Source: Chryseobacterium indologenes (GTDB taxonomy: Bacteria; Bacteroidota; Bacteroidia; Flavobacteriales; Weeksellaceae). Taken from it: a stretch of DNA of 64,000 bases. Position numbers and translations under genes: made by a program. Below, piece after piece: positions 1-9,230 of this stretch; the stretch's first letter is position 1, and the number at the start of each line of letters is the position of its first letter. Location: positions 1 to 64,000 of the forward strand of contig LAZY01000040.1 in assembly GCA_001013295.1 (NCBI GenBank), in the 5' to 3' direction. The notes beneath the pieces were generated by a model. That model saw only the letters and a program-made list of their open reading frames with translations. It ran no database searches and was not told the DNA's origin.

Positions 1-87
1 TGCTTTTTTGACTTATATCTTCTTTTTTCCAAGATATTTTTTTAAAAATCAAAATATCGAAATCTTTTTTCTATGAAATACAAAAAA

Positions 88-112
88 GAGACTGTCCTTT
101 TGAGACAGCCTC
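88..112 (-). terminator. Intrinsic terminator after the first T9SS gene
   Basis: A hairpin with 9-base arms (88-96 and 104-112, one mismatch) is followed on the minus strand by six T residues. It lies 25 bases beyond the stop of the 496-residue surface protein. Its core (GACTGTC / GACAG) recurs at two other T9SS gene ends in this window. Confidence 0.8.
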
Positions 113-136
113 ATTTCCACAATCAAACTATATTTA

Positions 137-1627
137 TTATTTAATAAATGGTTTTGTTATCATTCCTGTTTCTGTTGTAATCTTAACAAGATAAGATCCG
201 GACGGAAGCTGTCTTACATCCAGTCTATTACCTGTTACTTCCACATTTACGTTTTTACCGGCCATATCATATACTTCCACTTCTTTGATTTTTGCAGAAG
301 TCTTAATGCTCAGAAAATCTTTAACAGGGTTAGGATGAATACTAATATCAGTATTGATGTCTTCAGATTCTCCAAGATTTACTGTCAGGGAAACTCTCTG
401 CTGTTTTATATTTTCCTTCAAGTTCTGTCTGATCGCAGAATTTTCTTTTGTACCGGTTGCTTCACCACCGTTTTTACAGCCTACACAGCTTCTGAAGGTA
501 ATTACAGAATTAGGAAGATACTTCCACCCGGTTTTACCTCCTAAGTAAAGGTTATTTAAATCTACAGATCCTGAAGAAAATGTATTCGGATTGGTAATTT
601 TACTTAAATACCCTGAAGCGTTAAGATCTAAATATATGTCTCCATATCTGCTGATCTGCATTCCGTTAGTCCGTAAACTTGAGTTTGAATTATAGTATAC
701 CTGTCTGTAAATAGCAGTATTCGTAGAATTGGCAAGATCAAATGCAAATATTCTGGATTCATAGTTTCTTCCTACGTATAGTATAGAGGCATCTCTGGTA
801 AATTCGCCAATGTTGGGAGCCTGCCCTGTGATGGTAAGTTCATAATCATTCGTAACATACCCCGTCTCATTATTGAAAGAAAAAACTTTGGTCTCTAAGT
901 TAGGCCATCTGGCATACATTACATAGTTTGAGAAACTTTTTGACTGTCCCACACCCGGAGAAATTTTCAGAGCACTGTTATAATTTACTGAAGGGATTAC
1001 CATATTCAAAAAGCTACTAAGAAATTTGTTCGTTAGTCCTTGTTGGTCAAAAAGATAACTGTAGATTCTGTTTCCATCATTTGTTAATAACCAAAATGCT
1101 TTTCCATCGGCGTGCTTGACTATACTGAACTGAGGTTCAATATTTTCATCCTGATATGCTGTATAAAGTGACACCTTTTTATAATCACTTCGAACAACTC
1201 CCAATGGTAAACCATCTGCTCCCAGATTCCCTTGTGACATATCTACAATAGAATATTCCAAAAAGGGAGTATTTCCAATAGGATGAGATTTAGACATTGT
1301 AAAAACGTAATACCAACTGCTGTTACCCGGATGTTGTGCAATAGCTACACCTAGCGCATTCTCACTTCGCAGGTCTCCATTTTGCATCAGCTGGTGCTGT
1401 CTTGTCAGAATCTGCTTTCCGTTGGTATAAAACAGTAAATTTCCGTTGAGATCACTTATTGATCCTGTAGCAGGTCCGGATTGCTGGTTGTTGGTAAGCG
1501 CTACCGGAGCAGCCTGATTGGTAAAATTAACAGCTGCATTGTTTCCGAAATACCAGTTATTATTTTCTAGCTGAGAGAATAAGAATAACGGGGCAGACAA
1601 TAAAAGTGTTACAAGAGTTTTTTTCAT
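137..1627 (-). CDS. T9SS type A sorting domain-containing surface protein
   Basis: The 496-residue protein starts with a signal peptide ending near FLFSQ (residue 19). An N-terminal NNWYFGNNAAVNF motif follows, which is typical of a Bacteroidota family of secreted proteins with propeller-like repeats. The last 70 residues (from about 427) form a type A T9SS C-terminal domain: HPNPVKDFL, then VYDMAGK, LPSGSYLVKI and a terminal KPFIK. Such domains direct export across the outer membrane and surface anchoring. It is a paralog of the next gene upstream (2252-3976), sharing the signal, the WYFG motif and the domain order. The substrate or binding function is unknown. Confidence 0.88.
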   Translation of the reverse strand: MKKTLVTLLLSAPLFLFSQLENNNWYFGNNAAVNFTNQAAPVALTNNQQSGPATGSISDLNGNLLFYTNGKQILTRQHQLMQNGDLRSENALGVAIAQHPGNSSWYYVFTMSKSHPIGNTPFLEYSIVDMSQGNLGADGLPLGVVRSDYKKVSLYTAYQDENIEPQFSIVKHADGKAFWLLTNDGNRIYSYLFDQQGLTNKFLSSFLNMVIPSVNYNSALKISPGVGQSKSFSNYVMYARWPNLETKVFSFNNETGYVTNDYELTITGQAPNIGEFTRDASILYVGRNYESRIFAFDLANSTNTAIYRQVYYNSNSSLRTNGMQISRYGDIYLDLNASGYLSKITNPNTFSSGSVDLNNLYLGGKTGWKYLPNSVITFRSCVGCKNGGEATGTKENSAIRQNLKENIKQQRVSLTVNLGESEDINTDISIHPNPVKDFLSIKTSAKIKEVEVYDMAGKNVNVEVTGNRLDVRQLPSGSYLVKITTETGMITKPFIK

Positions 1628-1811
1628 TTTGCTATTTTGTTAGGTTTAGTTTTTTGGTGCTTCTATCTATTTGCTGTTCATGAATAGGCAATGACAGTCC
1701 TTCAGTCTTTTAAACAAAAGAATGAGTAAATACCGATAAATTAATATCTTACTATCGGGTCGTGCTAGAACCGCTTAAGAATAGTTATAAAAGAATCAGT
1801 GTTTTAGAACA

Positions 1812-1919
1812 TCACTTCATCTTTTTTATGAGAAAATGGGGTTGAATCGCTGCATTTTTGGTAAGATTCCATGATTGTATATTTTCATAACAATCAGTAG
1901 AATAGTATTTTCTTTTCAT
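1812..1919 (-). CDS. Possible 35-residue small protein
   Basis: A short ORF reads MKRKYYSTDC and ends IKKMK. It starts 20 bases downstream of a TATATTTG box on the same strand. It has no signal peptide, membrane segment or known motif. It could be a real small protein, a leader peptide of the downstream surface gene 137-1627, or chance. The promoter position is the only support. Confidence 0.3.
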   Translation of the reverse strand: MKRKYYSTDCYENIQSWNLTKNAAIQPHFLIKKMK

Positions 1920-1939
1920 GGTTTGATTTATTGTTGATT

Positions 1940-1947
1940 CAAATATA
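1940..1947 (-). promoter_or_regulatory. Putative -7 promoter box
   Basis: TATATTTG on the minus strand matches the Bacteroidota TAnnTTTG consensus. I found no -33 TTG at normal spacing. It would drive the small ORF at 1919 and the T9SS gene at 1627. Confidence 0.4.
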
Positions 1948-2164
1948 GATCAAAAATCTATTCTGTCTTTCTCTAAAACTTTAATAAATCATTACGACTT
2001 TCAAAACATAATGTGAACAAAAGCGAAAAGATTAATTAAGTTTAACAGCAAAAATCAATGATTTAACACTAAATAAACGCTGTTAATATCTGACTGGGCA
2101 AATACACTTCCGGAATTATAAGAAACTCAATAGAAATGTAGGTTTGGGTAGGACTTTCATTTTC

Positions 2165-2193
2165 AAAAAAAGCTGCCTCATTTCTGAGACAGC
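2165..2193 (-). terminator. Intrinsic terminator after the second T9SS gene
   Basis: The arms GCTGCCTCA (2172-2180) and TGAGACAGC (2185-2193) are followed on the minus strand by a T run. It lies about 60 bases after the stop of the 574-residue protein. Confidence 0.75.
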
Positions 2194-2251
2194 CCTTTTG
2201 CTTAATTTTTCTAATCCTATAATCTGCATTAGATTTTCAGGATCCTTCAAT

Positions 2252-3976
2252 TTATTTTACAATGATTTTCTTTGTCACTCTTGTTCCTTTTTCAAGGGTA
2301 ATATTCAATGCGTAAGCTCCTTTAACCATGGATTTCAAATCGATAGTATTTCCTTCTCCTTTCAGTACCATTTTTCCTGAAAAATCATAGAGTTCCCAGG
2401 CTGTCACTTTAGCTTCTGACTGAATTTTGATAAAATCAGATGCAGGATTCGGATATATTTTAACATCATTATTGTTTTCCGCCCTCTCCTTCTTATCCAG
2501 TTCTAAAAACATTTTTACAGGCGCTGATTTTTTATATTCTGATCTCGATAGTCTATCCTCATCTTCACTGCAGGGTGCTATAAAACCATAATAGGATGCT
2601 CCCTTTCCAATAAAGGTACCCGGTAAAAGATTAATGCTTGCGCCTGCCTGCATGGTTATATTATGCTTTCCGCCCAGAATATAGTGATCCTGTGTTGTTA
2701 TCATTTTACCTATCTTGTAGTAAAAAGCCATGTGAGGTTCCGAGAGAAGTGTCATATACCCTATACAAGGATAATATCCTTCGAATCCGGAGTTATCATG
2801 TATAGGAACCAGTTGAGGCAGTCCATATTTAGTTGTTGATTTCCCAAGGCTCACTGCATCCAGATTTACACTCATATTGGAATTATATACGTCAGGATTT
2901 AATACTTTTCCCAAGTATGATTTACCATATCTGCTAATATAAACGTCTCCGTATTTATTCCTCTGAATCCCTGTGGCTGAAGAAGATGAGTTGGATGTAT
3001 CGTGAAAAATTTCTGTATATTGAACATTTGAAGATGTTGAATTGACGAGATCCACCGCATAAATATTGCCATAACCAAGAAATAATACAGATGCATCCCT
3101 ATTAAATTCCGGTAAATATGATTGCAGTCCTTGTACATGCAAAGAAAAATCATTGGTAATGAGTCCTGTAGAGTTATCGAATGAATATACCTGATTAAAA
3201 TAATAGGTATTCGGGACATTTCCCGCATTATTATCTCCCCAGAAAGAAATACACAAAAGATTAGAATAATTTAAATTATTAACTCTGGAAGATGCCTTAA
3301 TGCTATAATACTTTCCGATACCTAAATTCAATGGAAGGTTCAGATCGCTCACAATGGGCTGTCCATTGCTGAACCCAGTATTGTCAATCTTATAGGTATT
3401 CAGATGTAAACCGTTAGGTATCAAAACCCAGAAATCTTTCTTGTTTGAATCAGCAACAACAGTTACCGCTTCTGAATATAATTTATTCCCAAATTGGTCC
3501 AGAACTGCAATATTTTTTTTATCCTTTACCACATCACCTAATGGAGTTCCGTCTGCTCCAGTCCCTCCTAAACTCATATCAACAATTGAATAATTAATAG
3601 GGAATTGTCCTACAGTATTTTCACCCGTGATAAAAACGTAATACTGATTGCTATTTTCCGGATTTTTAACAATGGCCAGCTGCTGTGAACTATTATTAGA
3701 ACTGAAATCCAAAACACCATTCAACATAATTTCGTGTTCTCTGTTCCATACTTTTTGACCATTCATATAGAAAAGCAATTTCCCACTGCTATCACTTACT
3801 GTACCACATGCTTCAAAAGCATCCATCTTACTATCCGTTAAATAGACAGGTGTAGAACCTGAAAAACTAACAGCAGCCTTATCCCCAAAATACCAATGAT
3901 CATTCTCACCTTGAGAAAATAAAAACAGGGGTATCGATAGTAGTAATGTTATATAAAACTTTTTCATATTCTTCAT
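2252..3976 (-). CDS. T9SS type A sorting domain-containing surface protein
   Basis: The 574-residue protein begins with a signal peptide ending at FLFSQ; a start three codons in (MKKFYIT, 3967) is equally plausible. DHWYFGDKAAVSF follows, the same N-terminal motif as its paralog at 137-1627. Around residues 425-475 is an insert absent from the paralog, with the GASINLLPGTFIGKGASYYG pattern seen in many T9SS adhesin-like proteins. The last 71 residues are a type A sorting domain (YPNPASDF, VKGAYALNI, KKIIVK). The gene starts 12 bases after the stop of 3989-5131, so the two are probably co-transcribed from the promoter at 5152. The ligand is unknown. Confidence 0.88.
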   Translation of the reverse strand: MKNMKKFYITLLLSIPLFLFSQGENDHWYFGDKAAVSFSGSTPVYLTDSKMDAFEACGTVSDSSGKLLFYMNGQKVWNREHEIMLNGVLDFSSNNSSQQLAIVKNPENSNQYYVFITGENTVGQFPINYSIVDMSLGGTGADGTPLGDVVKDKKNIAVLDQFGNKLYSEAVTVVADSNKKDFWVLIPNGLHLNTYKIDNTGFSNGQPIVSDLNLPLNLGIGKYYSIKASSRVNNLNYSNLLCISFWGDNNAGNVPNTYYFNQVYSFDNSTGLITNDFSLHVQGLQSYLPEFNRDASVLFLGYGNIYAVDLVNSTSSNVQYTEIFHDTSNSSSSATGIQRNKYGDVYISRYGKSYLGKVLNPDVYNSNMSVNLDAVSLGKSTTKYGLPQLVPIHDNSGFEGYYPCIGYMTLLSEPHMAFYYKIGKMITTQDHYILGGKHNITMQAGASINLLPGTFIGKGASYYGFIAPCSEDEDRLSRSEYKKSAPVKMFLELDKKERAENNNDVKIYPNPASDFIKIQSEAKVTAWELYDFSGKMVLKGEGNTIDLKSMVKGAYALNITLEKGTRVTKKIIVK

Positions 3977-3988
3977 TTTATATACTCA

Positions 3989-5131
3989 TTATTTCACTTT
4001 CTTTTCAAGAGCTTCAATTCTCTTTTGCTGCTCGATATTGTAAAGGGTAAGTTCTTCTATCTTTTTCAGGAGAAGAATATTCATTGCTTTCAGCTCTATA
4101 CCATTTTTAATGGCTTCTTCTGTAGTAGGAACTTCCGGTAAATGTCCATTTTTATTGATAAACTGCTCAACCTCATTCAACGGCATCAGCTTGTAATCTT
4201 TTTCAAAGACATAATCTGCCCAACCATTGCTGTCAGCAATATCTACTTTCACTTTTTCAGTTCTGATTCCATCTTTTACAAAAAGTTTGTATTTCTCGCC
4301 ATCCTGTGCTACTCCATCAGCAGGTAGCTGAGAGGTGAACTCGCCGATGCCTATTGTTCCGTTATTTCCTACAATCCAGTTTCCTATATTCAGTTCATTG
4401 GAAGGAATCGCTGCCACAGGAACAATATTATTTCCTATATAAATATTGCTATCTCCTTCAGTAATAAATTTGGCATTAGAAAATCCTACATTAATGTTAT
4501 TAGACCCTTTTTTGAGTGCTCTAAATGAGTCCCCTCCAATAATATTATTATAGTTTCCGGATTCAATATATCTCAAAGTACTTGTTCCAACAGCCAGGTT
4601 AAAATCCCCTACTAAGTTTCCTGATCCCATAGTAGAATTTCCAATACCAACATTTCCTAGTCCTGTACGGAAATACTCCAAGGCATTCATTCCTACAGCT
4701 GTATTATAATTACCAGATATGGTGTTTCTCATAGAATTAAATCCTATGGCCACATTCATGATTCCATTGGTAAATAATGACATAGCATTCGTTCCAACTG
4801 CAGTATTTCCTCCTCCATCTGTAAGCTGAGTAAGGGCACCCATTCCGAACACCGTATTATTGCTCGTCGTTGTCTGGTCCATTCCACCTCCAAAGAATAA
4901 GTTTTTATCCCAGAGTTGTCCTGCCGTTGTCACCCCGTGAAAAATAAATCTTCCTTCGGGAGTGATTCTCATTTTTTCAGCATTATTCGTCTTTAAAATT
5001 AAAGACTGGTTGTCTGTAGTTCCGATAAAGTTGGTGGTAGGATTGGTTCCTGAGTTTCCAGTTAGATTCCAGGATTGCGCACTCGCTTGTATACCTGCAA
5101 CAGCTGCAAGTAAAATGATTGTTTTTCTCAT
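3989..5131 (-). CDS. Secreted head-repeat protein with C-terminal coiled coil
   Basis: The start is set at MRKTIILL (5131). The 11 codons upstream that keep the frame open overlap a TATATTTG promoter box and are unlikely to be translated. The 380-residue protein has a signal peptide to ASAQ. Repeats of the type NTAVGxNAM / NVAIGxNSM follow (about residues 85-230), resembling the left-handed parallel beta-roll repeats of YadA heads and phage tail-fibre-like proteins. A conserved NGHLPEVPTTEEA segment leads into a C-terminal coiled coil (LLLKKIEELTLYNIEQQKRI). No T9SS domain or S74 peptidase is visible. It is probably a trimeric secreted or surface fibre; the function is unknown. Confidence 0.75.
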   Translation of the reverse strand: MRKTIILLAAVAGIQASAQSWNLTGNSGTNPTTNFIGTTDNQSLILKTNNAEKMRITPEGRFIFHGVTTAGQLWDKNLFFGGGMDQTTTSNNTVFGMGALTQLTDGGGNTAVGTNAMSLFTNGIMNVAIGFNSMRNTISGNYNTAVGMNALEYFRTGLGNVGIGNSTMGSGNLVGDFNLAVGTSTLRYIESGNYNNIIGGDSFRALKKGSNNINVGFSNAKFITEGDSNIYIGNNIVPVAAIPSNELNIGNWIVGNNGTIGIGEFTSQLPADGVAQDGEKYKLFVKDGIRTEKVKVDIADSNGWADYVFEKDYKLMPLNEVEQFINKNGHLPEVPTTEEAIKNGIELKAMNILLLKKIEELTLYNIEQQKRIEALEKKVK

Positions 5132-5151
5132 GTTTAAGATTATTAGTACCC

Positions 5152-5159
5152 CAAATATA
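5152..5159 (-). promoter_or_regulatory. Putative -7 promoter box for the 3989-5131 operon
   Basis: TATATTTG on the minus strand lies 21 bases before the ATG at 5131. No clear -33 TTG was found. Its position argues against the longer upstream start. Confidence 0.55.
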
Positions 5160-5356
5160 TACATAAGCCCCTTAAATAGGCTTATATAATTTCATAAAAA
5201 AATTACATATTAACAAAAATTCACCTTAAAAAGTATAAAACGAAGAGAAATCCTTAATAACACAGCAATAACCTTAAAGAAGAGGACCAACGATTCTTAA
5301 GCTTCGAAACCAATAAATACTTGAAACCGGCAAGAAAATCTTAATTTTTTTTAAAC

Positions 5357-5364
5357 TACCTTTG
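5357..5364 (+). promoter_or_regulatory. Putative -7 promoter box for the DEAD-box helicase
   Basis: TACCTTTG fits TAnnTTTG. A TTG lies at 5321, but 33 bases away is too far to be a normal -33 element. The box overlaps an in-frame TTG at 5362, so that codon cannot be the translation start. Confidence 0.55.
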
Positions 5365-5421
5365 CAAAACGTAATTCTTTCAGACAGAGGGAATTTTTAT
5401 TTAAATTTTAAAATCATTCAT

Positions 5422-6726
5422 TTGAATTTTACAGACTTAAACTTAATAGAACCTATTGCGAAAGCGATCCAGGAACAGGGATACACGACTCCAACTCCTA
5501 TTCAGGAAAGATCTATTCCTGATATATTAGAAGGCAGGGACTTTTTGGGCTGTGCACAAACCGGTACAGGGAAAACCGCAGCGTTCTCTATTCCAATTCT
5601 ACAGAACTTATCGAAGAATAAAATTTCGAACAACCATATAAAAGCACTCATTCTTACCCCTACCAGAGAATTGGCCATCCAAATTGAAGAAAACATCAAT
5701 GCTTATGGTAAATACCTTCCTTTAAAACAACTTGTTATTTTTGGAGGAGTAAAACAAGGAAACCAGGAAGCTGCTCTGAGAAAAGGAGTTGATATTCTGG
5801 TGGCTACTCCGGGAAGACTTCTTGACTTTATTGCTCAGGGGATTATCAGCCTGAAGAATCTTGAGATCTTTGTTCTTGATGAAGCAGACAGAATGCTTGA
5901 TATGGGATTTGTACATGATGTAAAAAGAATCATCAAGCTTTTACCTCAAAGAAGGCAGACTCTGTTTTTCTCAGCGACAATGCCTGCCGAAATTCAGAAA
6001 CTGGCTAACTCTATCCTGAATAATCCTGTAAAGGTAGAGGTAACTCCTGTGTCTTCCACCGCGGATACTATCAAACAATCCGTATATTTTGTTGAAAAGG
6101 ACAATAAACTGAATCTGTTGTCTCATATTCTGCAAAACGATATTTCGGATTCTGTACTGGTATTTGCCAGAACGAAGCACGGTGCTGATAAAATTGCCAG
6201 AAAACTTCAAAAAGACAATATCTCTGCTGAAGCAATTCACGGGAATAAATCCCAGAACGCAAGACAGAATGCACTGAATAATTTCAAATCAGGGAAAACC
6301 AGAGTCTTGGTCGCTACAGATATTGCGGCAAGAGGAATTGATATTGATGAATTGAAATTCGTAATCAACTTCGAGTTATCTGACGTTTCCGAAACGTATG
6401 TACACAGAATCGGAAGAACAGGTAGAGCCGGAGCGGAAGGAACCTCCATTTCTTTTGTTGACGGACTTGACCTTCTGAATTTAAAGAATACGGAAAAGCT
6501 GATCGGCAAGAAAATTCCTGTTATCAAGAATCACCCGTTCCATACAGATGATCTTGTAGCTCAGAAAAGGGATTCTAATAACAAACCTGTTTCTGCAGGT
6601 GGTGAAAAGCCCAAGACTTCTAACTCCAACAGCTCAAGGTCCAATAAAAATCGTAAGAAGCCCTCTACAACAGCTTCTGTAGGATTTAAAAAACCTAAAA
6701 ACAAGAATTTCACCAGAAAGAAATAA
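5422..6726 (+). CDS. rhlE: RhlE-like DEAD-box RNA helicase
   Basis: This ATP-dependent RNA helicase carries all core motifs in order: PTPIQ (Q motif), AQTGTGKT (I), PTRELA (Ia), [12 protein letters not shown] (II), SATMP (III), ARGIDID (V) and [10 protein letters not shown] (VI). A basic low-complexity tail rich in S, N, K and R follows, as in RhlE-type proteins. The start is placed at TTG 5422 (reads [11 protein letters not shown]), giving 434 residues. There is no ATG nearby, and the further upstream TTG (5362) lies inside the promoter. It probably acts in ribosome assembly or RNA decay, by family. A strong bidirectional terminator follows. Confidence 0.9.
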   Translation: MNFTDLNLIEPIAKAIQEQGYTTPTPIQERSIPDILEGRDFLGCAQTGTGKTAAFSIPILQNLSKNKISNNHIKALILTPTRELAIQIEENINAYGKYLPLKQLVIFGGVKQGNQEAALRKGVDILVATPGRLLDFIAQGIISLKNLEIFVLDEADRMLDMGFVHDVKRIIKLLPQRRQTLFFSATMPAEIQKLANSILNNPVKVEVTPVSSTADTIKQSVYFVEKDNKLNLLSHILQNDISDSVLVFARTKHGADKIARKLQKDNISAEAIHGNKSQNARQNALNNFKSGKTRVLVATDIAARGIDIDELKFVINFELSDVSETYVHRIGRTGRAGAEGTSISFVDGLDLLNLKNTEKLIGKKIPVIKNHPFHTDDLVAQKRDSNNKPVSAGGEKPKTSNSNSSRSNKNRKKPSTTASVGFKKPKNKNFTRKK

Positions 6727-6730
6727 ACTG

Positions 6731-6759
6731 AAACCCCTCTCAAAAAATGAGAGGGGTTT
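6731..6759. terminator. Bidirectional intrinsic terminator
   Basis: Perfect 12-base arms, AAACCCCTCTCA and TGAGAGGGGTTT, flank a 5-base loop. A-rich and T-rich flanks lie between the convergent helicase and membrane-protein genes, so it can serve both. Confidence 0.9.
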
Positions 6760-6784
6760 TATTTTTATAAAGTATAACCTGTTT

Positions 6785-7933
6785 CTATCCGACTATTTTT
6801 TGTTTTGTATAGCAATACCCGATAATAGAGAAAGGCAAACAGGCAGCCAGATAAGTGGTAGAAAAGAAATTATTCTGATAGGAAACTCCTAAAATAAAGT
6901 ACTGCTCACCCAGAAAGCTCACCATGACCAAAAAGCTAATATATGCTGAAAAATAAAATACGGTTTCTATCTTTTTTGCATAAAATGAGGCTATTATTGC
7001 CAGTATAATAAAAAACAGCATGACCAATTTATTGCTTTGCCCCTGAAGGGTTAAAGGATTATACTGCATCAGATGGTCAAGGTTTTTAGCCGGAAGCAAT
7101 ACAGTCGCCAATAATAAACTTACGGTCAGTAAAAAACTGAATCCAAACTTTATTTTCTTTTCCCAGCCTGTATTCCAGAAAGGCCGTAACAGGAAAATAA
7201 TAAGAGGAATGATCACCACACTTCTCGTAAGGCACAAAACACCTACACAAATTCCCAAAAGAATGGGCTTCTGAAAATAATCCTGCTTGAATCTGCTGCT
7301 CCAAAAAAGCATGAATGCAGCAACGGCAATAAATGATGAAATAAAATCACTTTTACAGACAACATCATAAATATAAGCCAGCGATACTCCCAGCATCAAT
7401 ATAGCGGTAAAACGCACCAGATTGCTTTTGAATTCCAGCATAATCGTGTAGGAAAATAACAGAAAAGCACCCACCTGAAGATACCCAACATTCCCCAGGA
7501 AATAAAATACACTCGATAAAAGCAGCTGCCCCGGAAGATAAGAAGACAGATTTCCCATAAAATTAGGGGTATCATAGATGTATTTTCCTTTGAACCAATA
7601 TTCTAATGAAAATTCTAAGGTCTGCCATCGGTCGATATTCATCTTGTAAGGATCTTTCATGACATGGCACAGACCAATATAAGCTATACTGATACAAACA
7701 ATGAGGATATAAACCAGTTTTACGGTCCATATTTTCTTAAGTGGCGGCCATTTTCCCAAAGAAAACAAGAATAAATTCGCTACAAAGAAAGCAGCTACCA
7801 AAACGCTGAGAGGAACAAAAGACTGCCTGATTCCGTATTTTGTAAGGAATAAAAGATTGACTATAAAATAGACTGCAAACAGCAGGTATCTATTCACCTG
7901 ATTACTTTTTACAGACTCCAGCAATCTGTTCAT
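6785..7933 (-). CDS. Polytopic membrane protein, GT-C glycosyltransferase-like
   Basis: The 382-residue protein has about ten hydrophobic spans over nearly its whole length (for example YLLFAVYFIVNLLFL near the N-terminus). Charged motifs sit between the first spans (KDPYKMNIDRWQTLEFSLEY). The general build is that of lipid-linked-sugar mannosyltransferase-like (GT-C) proteins, but I cannot identify a catalytic motif with certainty. The start lies 2 bases after the TatD stop, so it is the last gene of a minus-strand operon. It could instead be a generic DUF membrane protein. Confidence 0.7.
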   Translation of the reverse strand: MNRLLESVKSNQVNRYLLFAVYFIVNLLFLTKYGIRQSFVPLSVLVAAFFVANLFLFSLGKWPPLKKIWTVKLVYILIVCISIAYIGLCHVMKDPYKMNIDRWQTLEFSLEYWFKGKYIYDTPNFMGNLSSYLPGQLLLSSVFYFLGNVGYLQVGAFLLFSYTIMLEFKSNLVRFTAILMLGVSLAYIYDVVCKSDFISSFIAVAAFMLFWSSRFKQDYFQKPILLGICVGVLCLTRSVVIIPLIIFLLRPFWNTGWEKKIKFGFSFLLTVSLLLATVLLPAKNLDHLMQYNPLTLQGQSNKLVMLFFIILAIIASFYAKKIETVFYFSAYISFLVMVSFLGEQYFILGVSYQNNFFSTTYLAACLPFSIIGYCYTKQKIVG

Positions 7934-7935
7934 TA

Positions 7936-8703
7936 TTATTTGATTTTAAAAAGATTCCTGGCATTTTCCGTAGTGATTCTGTCTATTTCAGAAAAATCTT
8001 TACCATAGATATTCACCAGTTTACCAGCGACCAGATCAAGGTATGAGCTCTCGTTTCTCTTTCCTCTGTGCGGTACCGGAGCAAGATAAGGTGAATCCGT
8101 CTCTAAAACAATTTTATCTAATGGAATTTCATTCAGAAACTGATCAATCTTTCCATTTTTGAAGGTCACTACCCCGCCGATTCCTAAAATGAAATTAAGA
8201 TCGATTGCATGCTGTGCCTGCTCCAGATTTCCGGAGAAACAATGGAAAATCCCTCTCAGTTTCGGGTGTATCTTTCTTTCCAGCACCTCAAATGTTTCGA
8301 CAAAGCTTTCTCTTGTATGGATTACAATCGGAAGATCTTTTTCAATCGCCCAGTCAATCTGCTGTTCAAAAGCTTTAACCTGTATATCTAATGTCGTTTT
8401 GTCCCAGTACAGGTCAATCCCGATCTCTCCTATTGCAGGAAAATGTCTCTGATCCAGGTAATCCTTAACGATCTGTAGCTCTTTTTCCCAGGATTCCGGT
8501 TTTACATAGCAAGGGTGCAGTCCCATCATTGAAAAGATTTGCCCCGGATATTCTGCTTCCAGCTGCAACATTTTTTCGTGAGATTCAGAATCGATGGCCG
8601 GAAGATAAAATTCATTTATTCCTTTATCCAAAGCTCTTTGAATAGTTTCTTTTCTGTCTTCATCAAATTCTTCTGCGTATAAATGGGTATGTGTATCAAT
8701 CAT
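7936..8703 (-). CDS. tatD: TatD family metal-dependent hydrolase (DNase)
   Basis: The 255-residue TIM-barrel hydrolase has the family landmarks: N-terminal DTHTHLY (HxH metal ligands), EIGIDLYWD, VIHTRES, FHCFSG, and ETDSPYLAPVPHRGKRNE near the C-terminus. Members are 3'-5' DNases or related metallo-hydrolases. It is in a tight operon: 5 bases from the DUF4269 gene upstream and 2 bases from the membrane-protein gene downstream. Confidence 0.93.
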   Translation of the reverse strand: MIDTHTHLYAEEFDEDRKETIQRALDKGINEFYLPAIDSESHEKMLQLEAEYPGQIFSMMGLHPCYVKPESWEKELQIVKDYLDQRHFPAIGEIGIDLYWDKTTLDIQVKAFEQQIDWAIEKDLPIVIHTRESFVETFEVLERKIHPKLRGIFHCFSGNLEQAQHAIDLNFILGIGGVVTFKNGKIDQFLNEIPLDKIVLETDSPYLAPVPHRGKRNESSYLDLVAGKLVNIYGKDFSEIDRITTENARNLFKIK

Positions 8704-8708
8704 TTTAT

Positions 8709-9230
8709 TTAAATTTTCAATAGATCTTCGTAAGGATTTTCAAGTCCCAGCAATATTCCGAAAGCCGGTTCTGTCTTTATTCCCTCTTTTTTAAGCTCTA
8801 TTATTTTTTGTTTAAACTCTTCTCCTTTTTCCTGTAATATTTTGTATTCGGCAATCATATGAAGGTATGCGTTCTGCTGTATTGCAGGCTTATTCTGTCC
8901 GAAAATTTCGATGGGAAACTCTTCCAGTATAAAATTTAATGTAATGCATTTTTCGCCATCTATGATCGGATATTCTACATCCACATCATGAGGAATAAAT
9001 CTGCTAAACATTAAATCATCAAGAAAGTCTTCTTCAAATCTTAAATCTACATCCAAAATAATATCCAGATCGCTTTCGTTGATGTCAATTTCTATAGGAA
9101 CAGTTCCTGCCAGAATTGGAGAATAGTCTTTCAATTTCTCAAAAATACGGTACTTTGTCAGAATTTCATAAGCCTTTTTCTGTCTTTCATTTCCGTTCTT
9201 CAAATAATCAATCCTGGTAAAATCAATCAT
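8709..9230 (-). CDS. DUF4269 domain-containing protein
   Basis: The 173-residue protein has AGTVPIEIDINESDLDIILDV, in which a G-[ST]-x-DxD-like pattern suggests a nucleotidyltransferase fold. Conserved HDVDVEYP and FPIEIFGQ segments follow. The family occurs widely in Bacteroidota without an assigned function. The start abuts the stop of the GSCFA gene (9231), indicating translational coupling. Confidence 0.82.
   Translation of the reverse strand: MIDFTRIDYLKNGNERQKKAYEILTKYRIFEKLKDYSPILAGTVPIEIDINESDLDIILDVDLRFEEDFLDDLMFSRFIPHDVDVEYPIIDGEKCITLNFILEEFPIEIFGQNKPAIQQNAYLHMIAEYKILQEKGEEFKQKIIELKKEGIKTEPAFGILLGLENPYEDLLKI

Larger units (their letters stand above)
1628..2251. other. Intergenic region between two T9SS genes
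   Basis: This 624-base stretch has no ORF of 60 residues or more. It holds a 35-codon minus-strand ORF (1812-1919), a Bacteroidota -7 box in front of it (1940-1947) and the terminator of the upstream surface gene (2165-2193). Nothing recognisable was seen in the rest. Confidence 0.6.

Noticed and set aside
8709-9230. HEPN/MNT-type toxin-antitoxin component
   Set aside because: DUF4269 has a nucleotidyltransferase-like motif, but it lies in a housekeeping operon with no HEPN partner.
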